Assembly: GCA_030649205.1 (NCBI GenBank)
Contig: JAUSGE010000046.1
Coordinates: forward strand, 1 to 35,919
Direction of reading: 5' to 3'
Source: a bacterium
Lineage (GTDB): Bacteria; Patescibacteriota; Patescibacteriia; Patescibacteriales; GWC2-42-12
Length of the DNA stretch: 35,919 bases
Shown here: positions 31,517 to 35,919 of the stretch, piece by piece
How positions within the stretch are numbered: the stretch's first letter is position 1
How the letters are laid out: the number at the start of each line of letters is the position of its first letter
Made by a program: the position numbers and the translations under genes
The notes under the pieces: generated by a model
Databases searched by the model: none
Seen by the model: the letters and a program-made list of their open reading frames with translations, nothing else
Told to the model about the DNA's origin: nothing

Positions 31517-31542
31517 AAAAGCCTGTTAATAACAGGACTTTT
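31517..31542 (-). promoter_or_regulatory. Terminator-like hairpin in the purA leader
   Basis: AAAAGCCTGTT pairs with AACAGGaCTTTT (one bulge) around AAT. On the minus strand a run of five T follows 3 nt later. The region is divergent, so no upstream minus-strand gene needs terminating. A possible purA promoter (TTGACT at 31577-31582, weak -10 TAAGCT at 31554-31559) is upstream, making this a candidate attenuator. Confidence 0.45.
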
Positions 31543-31594
31543 AAATTATTAAAAGCTTAACAGCCAATTTGTTTAAAGTCAAAAAAGTGTCCGT

Positions 31595-31706
31595 TATTGT
31601 GAGCGACCGGAAGGAGCCCTGCCTGCCGGCAGGCAGGGAAGCAATCTCACGAACTCGGATATTAACCGGAGATTGCTTCGCCATGAGTACATGGCTCGCA
31701 ATGACA
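31595..31706. repeat. Palindromic interspersed repeat, family A, copy 3
   Basis: GAAGCAATCTC (31638-31648) and GAGATTGCTTC (31669-31679) are the inner arms; the right outer arm is CTCGCAATGACA, and the left one is degenerate. The element carries an extra palindrome GCCTGCCGGCAGGC (31621-31634). It lies between divergent purA and the GH1 gene. Confidence 0.82.
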
Positions 31707-31734
31707 GATACGGATAGGAAGAGGTTGTTAGATA

Positions 31735-31743
31735 TGATATAAT
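31735..31743 (+). promoter_or_regulatory. Extended -10 promoter of the GH1 gene
   Basis: TGATATAAT contains a perfect TATAAT with the TGn extension and ends 6 nt before the ATG at 31750. The transcript would be leaderless. No -35 box is apparent. Confidence 0.55.
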
Positions 31744-31749
31744 ATTATT

Positions 31750-32976
31750 ATGCCAAAACAAAAAATTTTAAAATTTCCGGCCGGTTTTCTCTGGGGCGTG
31801 TCCACTTCGGCTTATCAGATTGAAGGCGGCAATGTTAATGACTGGAGCCAGTGGGAAAAATTAGAAGCGAGAAGTAAGAAGCTATCAGCCGAGGGCAAGA
31901 AGCCGGCTGATTATATTTGCGGTTCGGCCTGCGATTCATATAATCGGTATGAAGAGGATTTGGATTTGGTGAAAAATTTAAACTGTGGCGCGTATCGGCT
32001 GGGCATTGAATGGTCAAGAATAGAGCCGGAGCAAGGCCAATGGAATCTAAAAGAAGTAGAGCATTACCGCCAAGTTTTGCAAGCGGCCAAAGCCGGAAAT
32101 TTAAAAATAGTTCTAACTTTGTGGCATTGGACTCTGCCGTTGTGGCTCACGGCCCAAGGCGGCTGGGCGAATAAAAAAGCGGTGGAATATTTCGTGCGGT
32201 ATGTTGAATTGATTGCAGGCGAGCTGGGAAGTTATGTTGATTATTGGGTGATTTTGAATGAGCCGATGGTACATCTGGCCAACGGCTATTTAACCGGCAA
32301 ATTTCCGCCGAACAAAAAAAATATTTTTCAGGCATGCAAGGCCTATAATAATTTGACTAAAGCTCACTTGATGGGCTATGGAATAATTCATAAAAAATTC
32401 AGGCTCGCCAAAGTCGGACTGACCATGCTAACAAACTATTTTGAACCGGCCAGGCGGTGGTGCGCTGGCGAATGGCTGATCGCCAAATTGGCCAACCATT
32501 GCTGGAATGACCGGTTTGTCAAAAAATTAAAAAATAAATTTGATTTTTTGGGGCTGGATTATTATTTTCATGACCGGATTGTCTGGTATCCGCCTTTTAA
32601 AAAGAATCTGAACGCAAGCGTTACTGGCATGGGCTGGGAAATTTTTCCGCAAGGAATTTATAAAGTTTTAAAAAATTATAAAAAATTTAATAAGCCATTA
32701 TTTGTCATGGAGAATGGTCTGGCTGACGCCAAGGATAATAAGCGCGCCAAATTTATTATTGAGCATCTGAAGTACGTGCATCAGGCTATTGGAGAAGGAG
32801 GTGATGTCCAGGGTTATTTCTATTGGTCGCTTTTAGACAATTTTGAATGGGCCGACGGTTTCGCGCCGAAATTCGGCCTATATTCGGTTGACCACAAGAC
32901 TTTTAAACGCTCCGCGCGGCCGAGCGCTAAGGTTTACGCGGAAATTTGCAAAAATAATGCCGTTGAGGTAGATTAA
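31750..32976 (+). CDS. Glycoside hydrolase family 1 beta-glycosidase
   Basis: This 408-aa TIM-barrel enzyme has the GH1 N-terminal signature FPAGFLWGVSTSAYQIEGG, acid/base Glu171 in ILNEP, nucleophile Glu321 in VMENG and the C-terminal WSLLDNFEWADGFAPKFGLYSVD. It probably removes beta-linked glucose or galactose from short oligosaccharides or glycosides. There is no signal peptide, so it is cytoplasmic. It is slightly shorter than typical 450-aa members, and substrate specificity cannot be assigned. It may be co-transcribed with guaB, though a double hairpin lies between. Confidence 0.92.
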   Translation: MPKQKILKFPAGFLWGVSTSAYQIEGGNVNDWSQWEKLEARSKKLSAEGKKPADYICGSACDSYNRYEEDLDLVKNLNCGAYRLGIEWSRIEPEQGQWNLKEVEHYRQVLQAAKAGNLKIVLTLWHWTLPLWLTAQGGWANKKAVEYFVRYVELIAGELGSYVDYWVILNEPMVHLANGYLTGKFPPNKKNIFQACKAYNNLTKAHLMGYGIIHKKFRLAKVGLTMLTNYFEPARRWCAGEWLIAKLANHCWNDRFVKKLKNKFDFLGLDYYFHDRIVWYPPFKKNLNASVTGMGWEIFPQGIYKVLKNYKKFNKPLFVMENGLADAKDNKRAKFIIEHLKYVHQAIGEGGDVQGYFYWSLLDNFEWADGFAPKFGLYSVDHKTFKRSARPSAKVYAEICKNNAVEVD

Positions 32977-32990
32977 AAGTATTAATAATT

Positions 32991-33040
32991 CTGCCCGACT
33001 TTAGTCGGTGTTAATTAAAAAGCCTGCTAAAGCAGGGTAG
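32991..33040. repeat. Double-hairpin repeat, family B, copy 2
   Basis: CCGACT-TT-AGTCGG (32995-33008) and CCTGCT-AA-AGCAGG (33023-33036) are joined by an AT linker. It lies in the 77-bp gap upstream of guaB. Compared with the inverted copy upstream of glnA, paired bases have changed together. Confidence 0.75.
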
Positions 33041-33053
33041 AATTTTATTAAAT

Positions 33054-34577
33054 ATGAAAAATCAAATTTTTAAAAAAGACGAATTTTTTGAAAAAATTGA
33101 AGCCATGGGTATGGCCTTGTCTTACGGCGACGTGAGGTTAAAAACCGCTCATTCGGAAGTGGCGCCGAATGATGTTAGGCTGGCCAGCCGATTTTCCCGC
33201 CATGTGCCGCTTAATGCCCCGCTCATTAGCTCTCCTATGGACATGGTAACCGAGCATAAAATGGCTATTGCTTTGGCCATGGCCGGCGGACTGGGCATTA
33301 TTCACCGCGCGCTTACGCCCAAGGACCAGGCCAGAGAAGTGTCGCACGTTAAGTTTTACTTAAACGGTCTGATTCAAAAACCAATCTGCCTGACCGCCCA
33401 GGAAACCATCGGCCAGGTTTTAAAAAGAATTGAAGAAAAAAAATATTCTTTCCGCAGTTTTCCGGTGATAGACGGCAAAGGTCGGCTGGCCGGCTTGATT
33501 TCCGGCAGTGATCTGGAATTTTGCGCTGACCGCCGCGCGACAGTCGGAAAAATTATGACCAGGGCTAAAAATTTAATCACCGCCCAAAGCGGAATTTCTT
33601 TTAAGCAGGCTTTTGCCATTATGACCAAAACCAAGAAAAAAATTCTGCCGCTGGTGGACGGCAAACAAAAATTAGCCGGTATGTTCGTGTATTCTGACGT
33701 TAAAAGAATCGTGACCGGCGGCTCGTCCATGTATAACACTGACGCCAACGGCAATTTGCGCGTGGGCGCGGCCGTGGGCGCGGGCGAAGAAGCGCTGGAG
33801 CGGGCCGAACTGTTAAGAGACAGAGGCGTGGATGTTTTGGTCATAGACACGGCGCACGGCGATTCGCGCGCGGTTTTAGAAACTTTAAAAAAATTGAAAA
33901 GTAAATATCCTGGCCTGGACGTGGTGGCCGGCAATATATCCGAAGCCGAGTCGGCCGAACGCTTAGCCAAAGCCGGAGCTGATGGCATAAAAGTCGGCCA
34001 GGGACCGGGTTCAATCTGCACTACCAGGGTGGTGGCCGGCATCGGCTGTCCGCAAGTGACGGCCGTATATAATTGCGCGCGCGCCTTGCGCGGATCGGGC
34101 GTGCCAGTCTGCGCGGACGGGGGCATAGAATATTCCGGCGATGTTACCGTGGCGCTGGCGGCCGGCGCGGATTCGGTCATGCTGGGCAAGATACTGGCCG
34201 GTACAGACGAAACTCCGGGCGAAGTGTTCATGAGAGACGGCATGCCGGTGAAGCAATATCGCGGCATGGGATCGCTGGCCGCGATGCAAGCCAGTCAAGC
34301 CTCCAGGGAAAGATATTCTCAAGCGGCGACCACTAAAGACAAGCTGGTGCCGGAAGGCATTGAAGCTGTGGTGCCTTATAAAGGCGAAGTAGCCAAGACG
34401 CTGTTTCAAGTTTTGGGCGGTTTGCGTAGCGGTATGGGTTATGTGGGCGCCACTGATGTCAATGAGCTGCAAACCAAGGCCGACTTTTATTACATTTCCG
34501 CAGCCGGCTTAAGCGAGTCCCACCCGCACGGCGTGACCATGGAAAAGCAAGCGCCGAATTATTTGGGCAGAGTGTGA
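33054..34577 (+). CDS. guaB: Inosine-5'-monophosphate dehydrogenase
   Basis: This 507-aa enzyme oxidises IMP to XMP with NAD+, the committed step to GMP. The TIM barrel is interrupted by two CBS domains (about 105-225, with FPVIDGKGRLAGLISGSDLEF and ILPLVDGKQKLAGMFVYSDVKR). The catalytic Cys lies in GPGSICTTRVVAGIGCPQ and the flap in YRGMGSLAAM. The N-terminus has SYGDVRLKTAHSEV where the common form reads FDDVLLVPAYSEV, a modest divergence. It is downstream of the GH1 gene and near purA, so both branches from IMP are encoded here. Confidence 0.96.
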   Translation: MKNQIFKKDEFFEKIEAMGMALSYGDVRLKTAHSEVAPNDVRLASRFSRHVPLNAPLISSPMDMVTEHKMAIALAMAGGLGIIHRALTPKDQAREVSHVKFYLNGLIQKPICLTAQETIGQVLKRIEEKKYSFRSFPVIDGKGRLAGLISGSDLEFCADRRATVGKIMTRAKNLITAQSGISFKQAFAIMTKTKKKILPLVDGKQKLAGMFVYSDVKRIVTGGSSMYNTDANGNLRVGAAVGAGEEALERAELLRDRGVDVLVIDTAHGDSRAVLETLKKLKSKYPGLDVVAGNISEAESAERLAKAGADGIKVGQGPGSICTTRVVAGIGCPQVTAVYNCARALRGSGVPVCADGGIEYSGDVTVALAAGADSVMLGKILAGTDETPGEVFMRDGMPVKQYRGMGSLAAMQASQASRERYSQAATTKDKLVPEGIEAVVPYKGEVAKTLFQVLGGLRSGMGYVGATDVNELQTKADFYYISAAGLSESHPHGVTMEKQAPNYLGRV

Positions 34578-34579
34578 TT

Positions 34580-34612
34580 GCCCTCCTTTAAAAGGAGGGG
34601 TAGGGGAGGTTA
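34580..34612. repeat. CCCTCCTTT/AAAGGAGGG palindromic repeat after guaB
   Basis: CCCTCCTTT pairs with AAAGGAGGG, followed by GTAGGGGAGG. This resembles a short intergenic repeat widespread in bacterial genomes. It could act as a weak hairpin at the guaB 3' end. A single copy is seen in the window. Confidence 0.55.
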
Positions 34613-34632
34613 ATTTGTTATTCCGGCTTTTT

Positions 34633-34665
34633 TGTCATTGCGAGCGTCAGCGAAGCAATCTCTGG
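34633..34665. repeat. Half copy of family A repeat
   Basis: TGTCATTGCGAG is followed after a short insert by GAAGCAATCTCTGG, matching the left arm of family A. The right arm is missing. A T-rich run follows. Confidence 0.7.
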
Positions 34666-34770
34666 TTTTTTGGTAAGACATTTTGATATTTTCCATTCTT
34701 TTTTATCAGTTTTTCCATTTAAGTTTTTTTGCTCCGCAGGGTTCTTTTTCTGGAAAAATAACCAAAAAGT

Positions 34771-34904
34771 CGCTCGCCGGAGAAAATTAAGGGAATTTTT
34801 ACGCGAAAGCGAGGTTGGATAATTTATTTGTTTGAGCCGTTTAGGCGAGTTATAAATTATCCCGAGCGAAGCGTAAAAATTCCACTGAATTTTCCAGGCT
34901 CGCG
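34771..34904. repeat. Large nested inverted repeat upstream of speB-like gene
   Basis: GGAATTTTTACGC (34792-34804) pairs with GCGTAAAAATTCC (34871-34883), and GATAATTTAT (34818-34827) with ATAAATTATC (34852-34861). An imperfect outer layer adds AAAATT/AATTTT with flanking GC-rich bases. The 440-bp gap 34578-35017 consists of this element, two other repeats and a promoter, with no gene seen. Confidence 0.65.
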
Positions 34905-34954
34905 GTAGTATGACTGGTTTTTTAGTAATTTTGACAGGGGCGCCGGCATTTAAT

Positions 34955-34982
34955 TTAACAGCCTGCGACTATAGCCTAAAAT
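34955..34982 (+). promoter_or_regulatory. Promoter of the agmatinase/arginase-family gene
   Basis: TTAACA (34955-34960) and TAAAAT (34977-34982) are 16 bp apart, giving a leader of about 29 nt. An isolated TTGACA at 34931 has no -10 box at a suitable distance. Confidence 0.5.
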
Positions 34983-35017
34983 GCTGATGATTTATTCTAA
35001 TAAAATTAATTAATTCT

Positions 35018-35872
35018 ATGCCATACCGAACAAACTACGGCGATCTGCCGAAAGAAAATTCAACGCTGGAAACCGCGAAAATTGTAATTTTGCCCGTGCC
35101 GTACGACGGAACTTCAACCTGGGGCAAGGGCGCGGACAAGGGTCCGTCAGCGATTTTAGAAGCTTCGGCCAATATGGAATTATATGATATAGAAACCGAT
35201 TCTGAAGTTTATAAACAAGGTATATTCACCGCCAAGCCAGTGATAGAGAAAGGCGCGCCGGAAAAAATGGTAAAAAAAGTTAAATTAGCCGTAAGCGAAT
35301 TGCTTGGCCAAAATAAATTTGTCGCGGCTTTAGGTGGCGAGCACTCCATAACAGTCGGCGCGGTCGGCGCTTACGCAGGTAAATATAAAAAATTATCGGT
35401 TTTACAATTGGACGCTCATTCTGATTTGCGTCCGCAATATCTTGGTTCAAAATATAGCCATGCCAGCGCCATGGCGCGGGTACGAGAATTATGTCCGATC
35501 GTTCAGGTCGGCATTAGGAGCATGGATATAATAGAAAAGCCGTTGGTTGATAAAACGCGAGTATTTTTCGCGGAAAATATTTATAACAAAACGGACTGGA
35601 TGGAAAAAGCGATTTCCAAGTTAACTGATAAAGTTTATATTACGATTGACCTGGATGCTTTTGACCCGTCAATTTTACCATCAACCGGCACGCCCGAACC
35701 GGGCGGTTTAGGCTGGTATCAGGTTTTGGAATTTATGAAAAAAGTAATTAGCAGGAAAGAGGTAGTCGGCTTTGATCTGGTTGAATTATGCCCGAATAAA
35801 AACGAGAGATCGTCTGATTTTTTGGCCGCCAAGCTGATCTATAAATTGTTAAGTTATAAGTTTATAAAATAA
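35018..35872 (+). CDS. Agmatinase/arginase-family ureohydrolase
   Basis: This 284-aa binuclear manganese enzyme hydrolyses a guanidino compound to urea and an amine. The metal-binding motifs are complete: GGEHS, LDAHSD, and DLDAFDPS with both Asp ligands, plus YSHASAM. Length and the overall pattern VLPVPYDGTSTWGKGADKGPSAIL fit agmatinases (SpeB), which produce putrescine, but formiminoglutamase or guanidine hydrolases of the same family cannot be excluded. It stands alone after a 440-bp repeat-filled gap, with its own promoter and a terminator at the window edge. Confidence 0.9.
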   Translation: MPYRTNYGDLPKENSTLETAKIVILPVPYDGTSTWGKGADKGPSAILEASANMELYDIETDSEVYKQGIFTAKPVIEKGAPEKMVKKVKLAVSELLGQNKFVAALGGEHSITVGAVGAYAGKYKKLSVLQLDAHSDLRPQYLGSKYSHASAMARVRELCPIVQVGIRSMDIIEKPLVDKTRVFFAENIYNKTDWMEKAISKLTDKVYITIDLDAFDPSILPSTGTPEPGGLGWYQVLEFMKKVISRKEVVGFDLVELCPNKNERSSDFLAAKLIYKLLSYKFIK

Positions 35873-35894
35873 CGGCTTTAAAAATTACAATATT

Positions 35895-35919
35895 TAAAAA
35901 CGCCTTTGCGGGCGTTTAT
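35895..35919 (+). terminator. Terminator after the ureohydrolase gene
   Basis: AAACGCC (35898-35904) pairs with GGCGTTT (35911-35917) around a 6-nt loop, with T following as far as the window shows. Confidence 0.75.

Noticed and set aside
33374-34267. 297-codon minus-strand frame
   Set aside because: It is antisense to guaB, which is secure; the long frame reflects GC-biased codons.
1-35919. tRNA, rRNA or CRISPR arrays
   Set aside because: No cloverleaf-like sequences, rRNA motifs or regularly spaced repeats with unique spacers were seen in any intergenic region by eye; a covariance-model scan would be needed to exclude unusual RNAs.

Overview
The window is 35.9 kb of a compact bacterial chromosome and carries 32 supported protein genes. 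The gene families, short intergenic spaces, general lack of Shine-Dalgarno sites, AT-rich leaders and many small palindromic repeats suggest a Patescibacteria (CPR) genome. That assignment is an inference; no rRNA or tRNA is present to confirm it. TGA is used as a stop (for example in the nusB/rnc ATGA overlap), so the recoded Gracilibacteria/SR1 code is excluded.

Layout. 1-5078: pilT and a divergent type IV pilin-like gene, then rpmF-nusB-rnc, ruvB and tspO. 5164-9851: an AT-rich operon lexA - fused nuclease/N6-methyltransferase - PD-(D/E)XK protein - hsdS, with no HsdR motor. 9971-12573: a DEDDh exonuclease overlapping Fe/Mn superoxide dismutase, a Nudix hydrolase and an RRM protein. 12727-16614: an anchored cytochrome b5 protein, glnA, and three small exported proteins including a lipoprotein. 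16699-19541: a cupredoxin - ferric-reductase-like - malic enzyme operon. 19649-21930: a DUF4258-like protein, a winged-helix Fic protein with an altered active site, and an SGNH esterase. 21986-27331: hup, a YmdB-type phosphodiesterase, an unknown protein, rny, clpP and an NrnA-like DHH enzyme. 27438-31465: rbfA, infB and purA. 31750-35872: a GH1 glycosidase, guaB and an agmatinase/arginase-family gene.

The most interesting region is the lexA/restriction-modification island. A 22-bp direct repeat containing the last codons and stop of the exonuclease gene occurs at 9970-9991 and again at 4634-4655, just upstream of ruvB. It looks as if about 5.3 kb entered the 3' end of the exonuclease gene in an ancestral exonuclease-ruvB arrangement. 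The cargo is a non-canonical restriction-modification cassette led by a LexA repressor, whose promoter spacer holds a direct-repeat operator candidate. No integrase is visible.

Other themes are interspersed palindromic repeats in at least two families, one of which shows compensatory stem changes between copies; consensus-like promoters, several placed so that the mRNA would be leaderless; and active-site substitutions in the Fic protein, RNase III, the cupredoxin and the YmdB-like enzyme. Replication/repair (ruvB, exonuclease, lexA), RNA metabolism (rnc, rny, RRM, nusB, NrnA-like), translation (infB, rbfA, rpmF), purine synthesis (purA, guaB), nitrogen metabolism (glnA) and redox/copper functions are interleaved without strict clustering, apart from the local operons described.
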